Origin: an uncultured Collinsella sp.
GTDB lineage: Bacteria > Actinomycetota > Coriobacteriia > Coriobacteriales > Coriobacteriaceae
DNA: 25,476 nucleotides
Direction: 5' to 3'
NCBI GenBank assembly: GCA_900758845.1
Contig: CAAESW010000069.1
Span: 1-25,476 of the forward strand
Below, one piece after another: positions 14,695 through 22,038 of the stretch; the first letter of the stretch is position 1, and each line of letters begins with the position of its first letter. The notes below the pieces were generated by a model. The model searched no databases. It was not told the DNA's origin and saw only the letters and a program-made list of their open reading frames with translations. Made by a program: the position numbers and the translations under genes.

Positions 14695-14783
14695 GAGTAG
14701 TCATTGGGGACGTTCTTAAACGACTAGTCGTTGGGGACGTTCTTAAACGACTAGTCATTCAAGAACGTCCCCAATGACTACTC
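14695..14783. repeat. Composite palindromic element, three 27-bp units
   Basis: Three abutting 27-bp units lie at 14699-14725, 14726-14752 and 14753-14779. Units 1 and 2 are direct copies differing at one base. Unit 3 is an inverted copy of unit 1 with two differences. Each unit has self-complementary ends (AGTCRTT and AAYGACT) around the core GGGGACGTTCTT. The outer ends form a perfect 23-bp inverted repeat (14695-14717 with 14761-14783). There are no spacers between units, so it is not CRISPR. The GGGAC core links it to copies A, B and D. Confidence 0.88.
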
Positions 14784-14887
14784 AATGGCTATTGCGCGCA
14801 TGGCTCGCATGACAGCCGTCTCTTTTATGTTTCCTTTAGCCGTCGCTGTTTAGGATGGGGGTTAGTCGATAGGAAGGGAGCACCGGG

Positions 14888-16456
14888 ATGGACGATGCGA
14901 GCGAGCGCGCGATTGAAGAGGACATGCTCGATCAGTTCAACTACTTTGATGATGAGGACGAGGAGCTGATCGACCGCCGCGAGCCAGCGCCGCTTGATTC
15001 CTTTGATCTGGTCGATGAAGAGACTGATGAGGTTGAGGACGAATCAACGGAGTCCCCACAGTCTTCGCGCCTTAACTCGCTGCTTTCGAGAGCCCCCATG
15101 CACCACGGCGTTCGTGCCGGCGCGCTCCATATGAAAACTGACTGGCACCAGATCGTGACGGCAGGCGATGAACTTGCCGTCGATGCGCCGCTCACCGATA
15201 AATCATCCATCATCTGCCGCACCGGTATGCTTATGCTCGCGAGCGGAACGGGTGCCTGGCGCGTGCGCGATACCATGAATCGCGTCGCCGCCGTACTCGG
15301 TGTGACCATCCACGTTGACTTAAGTCTCCTATCGTTTGAGTGCACCTGCATCGAAGATGGCCACTGCTTTAACGAGGTCGTCAGCTTGCCCACAACCGGC
15401 GTCAATACCCATCGCATTTGGATGATGGAGAGTTTCCTCAAGGAAATCGAGACCTATGGTCGTCGCTTCACGGTGCACGAGTATCACGAGATGCTCAAGA
15501 CCGTTGAGAGTTCAAAACCTGATTACGCGCCTTGGCAACAGGGCCTTGCGGCGGCCTGCGCCTGTGGCGCCTTTGTCTTTTTACTTGGTGGCGGTCCTAT
15601 TGAGATGGCATGCGCGTTCGTGGGCGCGGGTGTCGGCAACTTTGCCCGCTCCCATATTCTCAAGCAAGGCCTTGGTCAGTTCAGCGCGCTGACGACCGGT
15701 GTTGCGCTCGCTTGCGTTTCGTATCTGCTGGCATTGCTCGGCCTTGGCCAGGTCATACCGGGGGCAATGTCGCACCAAGAAGGCTATATCGGCGCCATGC
15801 TCTTTGTGATTCCCGGCTTTCCGCTCATTACGGCAGGCCTCGACATCGCCAAGCTTGACATGCGAAGCGGTATCGAGCGCCTTTCATATGCCGTATCGAT
15901 TATTGTGATGGCGACCCTCGTGGGTTGGATGGTTGCCGAGTGTGTTGGCCTGGCGCCGGACGACTTTGCCCCGCTCGGCCTTTCGCCGCTTGCTCTTACG
16001 CTCCTGCGCGTGGTGATGAGCTTCGTTGGCGTATTCGGCTTCTCGGTGATGTTCAACAGCCCGGTAAAGATGGCCGCGGCAGCTGGGCTGATCGGCGCCG
16101 TGTCCAATACCCTGCGTCTGACCCTTGTCGATGCGCCGACGATGATTCCCTTCCTGGGCCTCAGCACGGGAATGCCTCCCGAGGCAGCAGCGTTTATCGG
16201 CGCGCTGGTATCGGGTCTGCTGGCAAGCTTGGCCGAAGTCAAGCTCACCTACCCGCGCATCGCCCTCACGGTGCCTTCGATTGTCATTATGGTGCCCGGC
16301 CTGTATCTCTATCGCTCTATGTATTACATGTGCACCTTCGACACAGTCAATATGCTCGGCTGGTTTGTGCGCGCAGTGCTCATCGTAGCGTTTCTGCCCG
16401 TTGGGCTGGGTGTGGCGCGTACGCTCACCGACCCTCGCTGGCGCCACACCAGCTAA
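14888..16456 (+). CDS. Threonine/serine exporter family membrane protein (ThrE-like)
   Basis: A likely exporter of threonine or serine or related small metabolites. It has 522 residues and contains both halves of the family in one chain (YjjP-like then YjjB-like), as in corynebacterial ThrE. The N-terminal 65 residues are extremely acidic (DDEDEELIDRREP and similar), low in complexity and probably disordered. SGTGAWRVRDTMNRVAAVLG at about 119-138 is the conserved soluble motif. From about residue 220 onward there are roughly ten hydrophobic helices, with GLSTGMPPEAAAFIGALVSG in the second half. The start at 14888 has GGAAGGGAG just upstream. The TAA stop is directly followed by palindrome D. 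Substrate is by family only. Confidence 0.85.
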   Translation: MDDASERAIEEDMLDQFNYFDDEDEELIDRREPAPLDSFDLVDEETDEVEDESTESPQSSRLNSLLSRAPMHHGVRAGALHMKTDWHQIVTAGDELAVDAPLTDKSSIICRTGMLMLASGTGAWRVRDTMNRVAAVLGVTIHVDLSLLSFECTCIEDGHCFNEVVSLPTTGVNTHRIWMMESFLKEIETYGRRFTVHEYHEMLKTVESSKPDYAPWQQGLAAACACGAFVFLLGGGPIEMACAFVGAGVGNFARSHILKQGLGQFSALTTGVALACVSYLLALLGLGQVIPGAMSHQEGYIGAMLFVIPGFPLITAGLDIAKLDMRSGIERLSYAVSIIVMATLVGWMVAECVGLAPDDFAPLGLSPLALTLLRVVMSFVGVFGFSVMFNSPVKMAAAAGLIGAVSNTLRLTLVDAPTMIPFLGLSTGMPPEAAAFIGALVSGLLASLAEVKLTYPRIALTVPSIVIMVPGLYLYRSMYYMCTFDTVNMLGWFVRAVLIVAFLPVGLGVARTLTDPRWRHTS

Positions 16457-16489
16457 TTGGTGCAAGGGGGACAGGTTACTTTGCACCAA
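16457..16489. repeat. GGGAC-core palindromic element, copy D
   Basis: Arms TTGGTGCAA (16457-16465) and TTGCACCAA (16481-16489) are perfectly complementary around the core GGGGGACAGGTTACT (16466-16480). The left arm starts at the base after the exporter stop codon. The GGGACAGGTT core is identical to copy A, while the arms are unrelated. Confidence 0.8.
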
Positions 16490-16492
16490 ATG

Positions 16493-16559
16493 AGTTGCGG
16501 TGAAATAGGGACTGAATTGCTGCTTAAAGGGTCAAAACAGTCCGTATTCCACCGCAACT
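16493..16559. repeat. Long 67-bp palindromic element E
   Basis: AGTTGCGGTG (16493-16502) pairs perfectly with CACCGCAACT (16550-16559). The next 12 positions (16503-16514 against 16538-16549) pair with two mismatches, giving 22-bp arms around a 23-nt centre. The inner arm contains GGGACTG. It lies three bases beyond element D, as if the two form a compound insertion or a nested target. It could also fold as a terminator stem, but no T tract follows. Confidence 0.8.
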
Positions 16560-16769
16560 TAGGGGGTCGGGGGATTATTGGTGCCCTGCATCTTCATAAA
16601 CTCAACGCTTACGAAGCGCGGGGTTTTCGTGCTAGGCTGGTTCCACCACATAAGTAGTCGCAGACGCGCGTACCACGGGCGGGCGAGATGAAGTTCCAAC
16701 AGCTCCATCTTGCCCGCCCGTTTTTGTTGCGTGGCGCCGCGGCACAACACAGAGAGGAATCTGCCCTTT
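16560..16769. other. Leader of the DUF2798-type gene
   Basis: Apart from the terminator-like hairpin at 16675-16725, this stretch holds a possible weak promoter pair (TTACGA near 16609 and TAGGCT near 16634, 18 to 19 bp apart). I do not recognise any riboswitch consensus. No convincing small gene is visible. Confidence 0.35.
16675..16725 (+). terminator. Strong terminator hairpin in the leader of the DUF2798-type gene
   Basis: A 16-bp arm (16675-16690, starting ACGGGCGGGCGAGATG) pairs with 16706-16721 (ending GCCCGCCCGT) with one G-U pair, over a 15-nt loop and followed by TTTTT. It lies 45 bp before the start codon at 16770 and well after the previous gene and its repeats. It therefore either ends a short upstream transcript or attenuates the downstream gene. 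Confidence 0.85.
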
Positions 16770-17318
16770 ATGCCTATCAACAAACGAGAGAGCCTGCTGT
16801 TCACCTTTATCATGTGCTTTTGCATGGTGCTCTGGATGAGCATCTACAACGTTGCCCTGCAGCACGGGGCCATCAACGGCGAGGTCGTTGCCGCTGCGTG
16901 GCTCGGCTTCCCCGTTGCCTACATTTTTGCCATGTGCTGCGACTGGTTCGTCGCCAGCCCGCTCGCCAAGGGTTTCGCCTTTAAGTACTTGGTCACGCCG
17001 GGCAAGAGCTCGCCGCTTGCCATGACGCTCGCCGTCAGCTCCTGCATGGTCGTTCCCATGGTCATCATCATGTCGCTTTACGGCGCGTGCGAGGGTCTGA
17101 CGCACATGCCCGGCGGCATCCTTGCGAACCTGTATTCCGTGCCCGCGATCTGGATGATCAACATCCCGCATAATTTTGTGATGGCGCTGCCGTGGAACCT
17201 TTTGGTAGCCGGTCCGATTTCCCGCTTCGTCTTCCGTCGCGCCTTCCCTGTGGGGACGGTTTTCGAGGAGGAGCATGCCGAGCTCTTGGAGCAGGCTATG
17301 GCTTCTGAGTGCGAGTAG
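16770..17318 (+). CDS. Small four-helix membrane protein, DUF2798-like
   Basis: A 182-residue integral membrane protein of unknown function. MPINKRESLLFTFIMCFCMVL begins the first helix. About four hydrophobic helices follow in two similar halves (FPVAYIFAMCCDWFVASPLA ends the first half; LPWNLLVAGPISRFVFRR ends the second), which fits the duplicated DUF2798 layout. The charged C terminus (EEEHAELLEQ) is probably cytoplasmic. The start at 16770 is chosen from the protein pattern; the nearest purine-rich site (GAGAGG, 16752-16757) is 12 bases away, longer than usual. A strong terminator-like hairpin lies just upstream. Family assignment is from memory of the pattern, so moderate certainty. Confidence 0.7.
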   Translation: MPINKRESLLFTFIMCFCMVLWMSIYNVALQHGAINGEVVAAAWLGFPVAYIFAMCCDWFVASPLAKGFAFKYLVTPGKSSPLAMTLAVSSCMVVPMVIIMSLYGACEGLTHMPGGILANLYSVPAIWMINIPHNFVMALPWNLLVAGPISRFVFRRAFPVGTVFEEEHAELLEQAMASECE

Positions 17319-17320
17319 CT

Positions 17321-17372
17321 CGCTTAGGGACCTGCTGAGCGCGGGCGACTTGCTTGGTTGGAGCCCTAAGCG
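17321..17372. repeat. 9-bp inverted repeat after the DUF2798-type gene
   Basis: CGCTTAGGG (17321-17329) is complementary to CCCTAAGCG (17364-17372) across 34 bp. There is no T tract. The segment TAGCTCGCT occurs at both 17317 and 17377, hinting at a degenerate duplication. Confidence 0.45.
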
Positions 17373-17483
17373 TGGATAGCTCGCTCGGCGACATCGCGGG
17401 CGCGAGCGGTGCGCATGACCTGAGGGCCCGTGCTGCTCCGTTGCCCGACGTGCTAGCGCGCAGACAATCTGTTGGTGCATTCG

Positions 17484-17516
17484 GCGGCTGCTGAAGCGTT
17501 TCGGCAGCCGCTTTTT
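17484..17516 (+). terminator. Intrinsic terminator before the activase gene
   Basis: GCGGCTGC (17484-17491) pairs with GCAGCCGC (17504-17511), extended by GAA/TTC within the loop, followed by TTTTT. It isolates the activase promoter from upstream transcription. Confidence 0.9.
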
Positions 17517-17528
17517 ATACGGAGTTTA

Positions 17529-17566
17529 AATACAACAGTCTGTTGTATTACGTAGAGTGGTATATC
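17529..17566 (+). promoter_or_regulatory. Operator-like palindrome and promoter of the activase-tetR unit
   Basis: AATACAACA (17529-17537) and TGTTGTATT (17541-17549) form a perfect 9-bp inverted repeat with a GTC centre, the size and symmetry usual for TetR operators. A TATATC -10-like box (17561-17566) lies just downstream, so the palindrome covers the expected -35 position and bound protein would block polymerase. The TetR gene at the end of the same transcript is the natural candidate to bind it. Confidence 0.7.
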
Positions 17567-17598
17567 TCTAGCAGGAAAAATGCGAGAGACGGAGCATT

Positions 17599-20500
17599 AT
17601 GGCGTTGCTAGTAGGACTGGACGTAGGGTCGACGACGACCAAAGTTTACGCGATGCACGAGGATATGACCGAGGCGTGGTGGGGATATCGCCGCCACGGG
17701 GCGTGTCAGGCAGCGAGCGTGCGCGCCATGCTCGGCGAGCTCGCCGAGCGCTTTCCCCATGAGTCGCTGCGCGTTGCGGTGACCGGCTCGGGTGCGCGCG
17801 ATATCGCGACCGCGCTGGGCGCCTCGTACGTTCAGGAGGTGGTCGCCAACGCGCTCGCGATCAGCAGGTTCTATCCGCAGACGCGCTGCGCCATCGAGCT
17901 GGGCGGCCAAGACGCCAAGATGATCTTCTTCCGCGCCAACGATAAGGGAGACATCGAGGTTGCCGACATGCGCATGAACGGCTCGTGCGCAGGCGGTACC
18001 GGTGCATTTATCGACGAGATGGCAAAGCTCATGGGGGTCGGCACCGAATCGGGCGAGTTCGAGCAGCTCGCAAGCCGGGGAACGACCGTCCACGAGGTCT
18101 CGGGCCGCTGCGGCGTGTACGCAAAGACCGATATCCAGCCGCTGCTCAACGAGGGCATTCCTACCACCGACCTGGCGCTTTCGGCGCTTCACGCGGTCGC
18201 CCGCCAAACGATCGGCGGTCTGGCCCAGGGTATCGACATCGAGCCGCCGGTAATCTTCGAGGGCGGTACGCTCGCCTACAACCCCACGCTGGTCCGCGTG
18301 TTCCGGGAGCAACTGAATCTATCGGACGATCAGGTTATCGTCCCGCGCGATCCGCAGATCATGGTCGCGCGCGGTGCCGCCCTGTCGCTGACCGACATGT
18401 TCGCATCGTCCCAACCGATCGACCTTCCCGACGCTTTTGTCCGGCTGGATAAGCTCGAGACGGTCGCGCCCGCAAGCGGGGAGGGACGTCTTGCCCAGCC
18501 CTTTTTTGCCACACCTGCCGAGCAGGAGGATTTTACGGCACGCCATGGCAAAGAGACGCCGGCAAAGGGTCCGGATGCGTATGCGCCCGGAGAGACGGTG
18601 CGTGTGGCGCTCGGTATCGATTCGGGGAGCACGACGACCAAGTTCGCCCTGGTCGATGAGGCGGGTGAGCTTGTCGATTCGTTCTACGCGTCTAATAACG
18701 GCAGACCGCTCGACGTCGCCCAACAGGGTCTTGTCAGCTTGAAGAACCGCTGGGAGACAGCGGGAGTCACGCTTGCGATCGATGCCGTGGGCACCACGGG
18801 ATACGGCGAGGAGCTTTTCGCGCGCGCGTTCCACGCCGACTACCATACGGTCGAGACGGTCGCGCACGCCCGCGCCGCGTGCGCATGCGTTCCCGATGCG
18901 ACCTTCGTGCTCGACATCGGCGGACAGGATATGAAGGCCATCTGGCTCAACCACGGCGTGCTGACCGATATCGTCGTCAACGAGGCGTGCTCTGCGGGCT
19001 GCGGCTCGTTCCTCGAGGGTTTTGCCAAAAACCTCGGAATAGCCGTTGAGGATATCGCGACCGAGGCATTTTCGTCCAAAGCCCCCGCCGTTCTCGGCAG
19101 CCGCTGCACGGTGTTCATGAACAGCAGCGTCGTTTCCGAGCAGCGGCGCGGTAAGGGTCCGGGCGACATCATGGCCGGTCTCTGCCGTTCGATTATCGAG
19201 AACGTGTTCACCAAGGTCATTCGCGTTTCAAATCTCAACCGTCTGGGCGACAAAGTCGTCGTCCAGGGCGGCACGTTCCGAAACGACGCGGTGCTGCGCG
19301 CATTCGAGCAGTATCTGGGCAAACCCGTCACGCGTGCGCCCCACCCGGGGCTGATGGGCGCTATCGGTATCGCCCTGCTCGCGCGCGAGGAATGCCGCAA
19401 GGGCGACGCCGGCACGTCGTTTATCGGGCTCGATGCCGTGGAGCGCTTCGAGCATCGCGAGTTCGGCGGCGTTACCTGCCGTCGGTGCAACAACCGCTGC
19501 CAGCGCGCGGTCGTGGCATTTGGCGACGGCTCGCTTTACGTCACGGGCAATCGCTGCCCGCGCGGCGGCGCCATCTCATGGGATGAGCTCGTGCGCGAGG
19601 TTCCCGCGGCGGAGGAGCTGCGTCCGCAGGGTGCTTGCGAGGCACAGGCACCCGGCACGGGGCGCGACCGGACCGCGGCTGCCCCCAATCTCTTTGTCGA
19701 CCGCGAGAAGCTGCTGTTCGAGTCGTGCCCCACGGTTCCCGTCTGCGGGGGGCGCGATGTCACGATCGGCATTCCCCGTGTGCTCGAGTTCTGGGACACC
19801 ATGCCGTTCTGGTCGACGTTCTTCAGCACGCTCGGCTTTAAGGTGCGCGTCTCGGGACGCAGCACCAAGGCGATGTACGAGCGCGGTCTGGCGCACGTCA
19901 CATCCGACACCGTGTGCTTCCCGGCCAAGCTCGTCCACGGGCACATCCGCAATCTCGTCGACGCCGGCGTCGACCGCATCTTCATGCCCATCATCACGAC
20001 GGTGCTCACCGAAAACACCGCCTCTACCAGCGAGTGGATGTGCGCCGTCGTAAAGGGATACCCCTACGTGATGCGCAATTCCGATAACCCGGAGGAGCGT
20101 TTCGGCGTTCCGTTCGATACGCCGCTGTTCCACTGGTACGACGAGGGCGACCGAAACCGCCAGCTCAAGGCGTGGTGCAAGGAGACCTTCGATATCGATG
20201 CCGACCTGGTTGCCAAGGCGACCGAGCAGGCGGACCGCGCGCAGGAGACGTTTGAGAACCAGCTGCAGCTGCGCGGCAGGCAGGTGCTCGAGAACGTGCA
20301 CGAGGACGGCGGCTACGCGGTGGTGATCGCTTCGCGCCCGTACCACAACGACCCGCTGGTCAACCACGGGCTGCCCAAGCTCTTCTCTGAGCGCGGCATC
20401 CCCGTGCTGACGCCCGATGCGGTGCCGGGGGTCTGCAACGTCGATCTTTCCAACAGCCGCATCGACATCGTGAACAACTACCATGCGCGCATGCTGTCGT

Positions 20501-22038
20501 GCGCGGTCATCGTCGCATCGACGCCCGAGCTCGAGCTCGTGCAGATGGGCAGCTTCGGCTGCGGCCACGATGCGTATCTCACCGACGAGATCGCGCGCAT
20601 GATGGGCGAGATGGGCTCCAAGGTTCCGATGATGATCAAGCTCGATGAGAGCGACGTCGCCGGTCCCATGGGCATTCGCGTGCGTTCGTTTATCGAGTCG
20701 GTCAACCGTCGTCGCGCGGAGGAGCGTGCCGAGGGCGCCCGGGTGCACGCGGTCCATCCGCTCGACGACCCGTATAAGGTCAAGTACACCAAGCGCGACC
20801 GGCACGACAAGATCGCGCTGGTCCCCAACACCTCCCATGCGTTCTGCAGGCTCATGACCGCGGCGATGCGCAATCAGGGCGTGCGCGCCGAGGCCCTTGA
20901 TATCGGGCGCGAGGATGCCATCCGCCTGGGCAAGCGCTATGTGCACAACGACATCTGCTTCCCCGCGCAAATCGTGATCGGCGAGGCGCTCGCGGCACTC
21001 GAGAGCGGTAAGTACGACCCGCACGACGTCGCCGTGGTGACTGGCAAGTATATCGGCGACTGCCGCCTGACGCACTACATGCCCCTGCTGCGCCGCGCGC
21101 TCGACGACGCGGGATACGACTATGTCCCGGTGCTCACCAACGACGACGTCGATGCCCACAATGCGCATCCGGGCTTCAAGCTCGGCCTTGGCCCGAGCAT
21201 CCAGATCGCCTACGGTCTTCCCATGATCGATGCCCTCGAGGCCATGCTTAGGCGCATCCGTCCCTACGAGCTCGAGAAGGGCGCGGCGGACGCTGCGTTC
21301 GACCGCGCGCTCGATGAGGTTATCGAGGGCATGGAGCGCTCCGGGCTGAGAGGCCAGGCGACGGGCTTCAAACGCGCGCTTGCGATCATGGACGCCGTTC
21401 CGTACGACCGCTCGAACCCGCATCCGACCGTTCTCATCGTGGGCGAGTACCTGCTCAATTTCCATCTCGGCGCCAACCACGAGATCGAGCGCTACCTCGA
21501 GGGCAACGGGCTCGAGGTCATCGAGGCGCGCATGACCGACGTGATCCGCAAGACCTATTTCTACAAGCATGCGCAGTCGCGCGAGTTCCACGTCGACCTG
21601 TCGCTGCCCGAAAAGGCCTGGTACGCCACGGCGGACAACCTGTTCGAGCTCGCGCACGACCGTTGCGACCGCCTGGGCGCGGCGAGCCCGCTCTACGAGC
21701 CGCCGACGCGCATGCCCGAGCTCGTGCGCGCGAGCGATAAGATCCTGCACCATACGTTCGATGCGGGCGAGGGCGTGCTGATTCCGGCGGAGATCCTCGA
21801 GCACGCCAAGCGCGGCTGCCGCAACTTCGTGATCCTGCAGCCGTTCGGGTGTCTGCCCAACCATGTCGTGGGGCGCGGGCTCATCCATGCGCTCAAGGAG
21901 CAGTATCCCACGGCGCAGTTCCTGCCGCTCGACTACGATCCCGACGTGAGCTTCGCCAACGTGGAGAACCGTCTTCAGATGCTCATCATGAACGCCAAGG
22001 CGCAGGGGTGCGGTGAGGCGCATGGCGAGACCGCGTAA
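17599..22038 (+). CDS. Giant double acyl-CoA-dehydratase-activase fusion protein
   Basis: A cytoplasmic ATP-driven electron-transfer protein of the HgdC/BcrAD group, 1479 residues; the physiological substrate is unknown. ATPase domain 1 (about 1-275) has GLDVGSTTTK, ELGGQDAK and iron-sulphur-type cysteines 130 (SCAGGTG) and 171 (GRCGVYAKTD). ATPase domain 2 (about 335-605) has GIDSGSTTTK, DIGGQDMK, Cys464 and Cys468 (ACSAGCG) and Cys503 (SRCTVF). A Cys cluster (627, 630, 634, 653) follows. Residues about 720-930 match DUF2229 (GIPRVLEFWDTMPFW, TSDTVCFPAKL). Residues about 1070-1479 resemble the HgdB-like COG3581 part (NDICFPAQIVIGEAL, TGKYIGDCR). It may therefore combine an activase with a double-cubane-type reductase partner, which is inference. 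The start at 17599 has GAGACGGAG upstream. It overlaps tetR by 17 bp. Confidence 0.9.
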   Translation: MALLVGLDVGSTTTKVYAMHEDMTEAWWGYRRHGACQAASVRAMLGELAERFPHESLRVAVTGSGARDIATALGASYVQEVVANALAISRFYPQTRCAIELGGQDAKMIFFRANDKGDIEVADMRMNGSCAGGTGAFIDEMAKLMGVGTESGEFEQLASRGTTVHEVSGRCGVYAKTDIQPLLNEGIPTTDLALSALHAVARQTIGGLAQGIDIEPPVIFEGGTLAYNPTLVRVFREQLNLSDDQVIVPRDPQIMVARGAALSLTDMFASSQPIDLPDAFVRLDKLETVAPASGEGRLAQPFFATPAEQEDFTARHGKETPAKGPDAYAPGETVRVALGIDSGSTTTKFALVDEAGELVDSFYASNNGRPLDVAQQGLVSLKNRWETAGVTLAIDAVGTTGYGEELFARAFHADYHTVETVAHARAACACVPDATFVLDIGGQDMKAIWLNHGVLTDIVVNEACSAGCGSFLEGFAKNLGIAVEDIATEAFSSKAPAVLGSRCTVFMNSSVVSEQRRGKGPGDIMAGLCRSIIENVFTKVIRVSNLNRLGDKVVVQGGTFRNDAVLRAFEQYLGKPVTRAPHPGLMGAIGIALLAREECRKGDAGTSFIGLDAVERFEHREFGGVTCRRCNNRCQRAVVAFGDGSLYVTGNRCPRGGAISWDELVREVPAAEELRPQGACEAQAPGTGRDRTAAAPNLFVDREKLLFESCPTVPVCGGRDVTIGIPRVLEFWDTMPFWSTFFSTLGFKVRVSGRSTKAMYERGLAHVTSDTVCFPAKLVHGHIRNLVDAGVDRIFMPIITTVLTENTASTSEWMCAVVKGYPYVMRNSDNPEERFGVPFDTPLFHWYDEGDRNRQLKAWCKETFDIDADLVAKATEQADRAQETFENQLQLRGRQVLENVHEDGGYAVVIASRPYHNDPLVNHGLPKLFSERGIPVLTPDAVPGVCNVDLSNSRIDIVNNYHARMLSCAVIVASTPELELVQMGSFGCGHDAYLTDEIARMMGEMGSKVPMMIKLDESDVAGPMGIRVRSFIESVNRRRAEERAEGARVHAVHPLDDPYKVKYTKRDRHDKIALVPNTSHAFCRLMTAAMRNQGVRAEALDIGREDAIRLGKRYVHNDICFPAQIVIGEALAALESGKYDPHDVAVVTGKYIGDCRLTHYMPLLRRALDDAGYDYVPVLTNDDVDAHNAHPGFKLGLGPSIQIAYGLPMIDALEAMLRRIRPYELEKGAADAAFDRALDEVIEGMERSGLRGQATGFKRALAIMDAVPYDRSNPHPTVLIVGEYLLNFHLGANHEIERYLEGNGLEVIEARMTDVIRKTYFYKHAQSREFHVDLSLPEKAWYATADNLFELAHDRCDRLGAASPLYEPPTRMPELVRASDKILHHTFDAGEGVLIPAEILEHAKRGCRNFVILQPFGCLPNHVVGRGLIHALKEQYPTAQFLPLDYDPDVSFANVENRLQMLIMNAKAQGCGEAHGETA

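Larger units (their letters stand above)
14521..14887. other. Gene-free gap between lysS and the ThrE-type gene
   Basis: This 367-bp gap holds the post-lysS hairpin, the lysS terminator and the three-unit palindromic element, each listed separately. The last 100 bp (14786-14887) should carry the promoter of the exporter gene, but I see no convincing -35/-10 pair there. No small open frame with a good ribosome binding site is visible. Confidence 0.6.

Noticed and set aside
14699..14779. Possible CRISPR array
   Set aside because: The three repeats abut without spacers and one is inverted; no cas gene is present.
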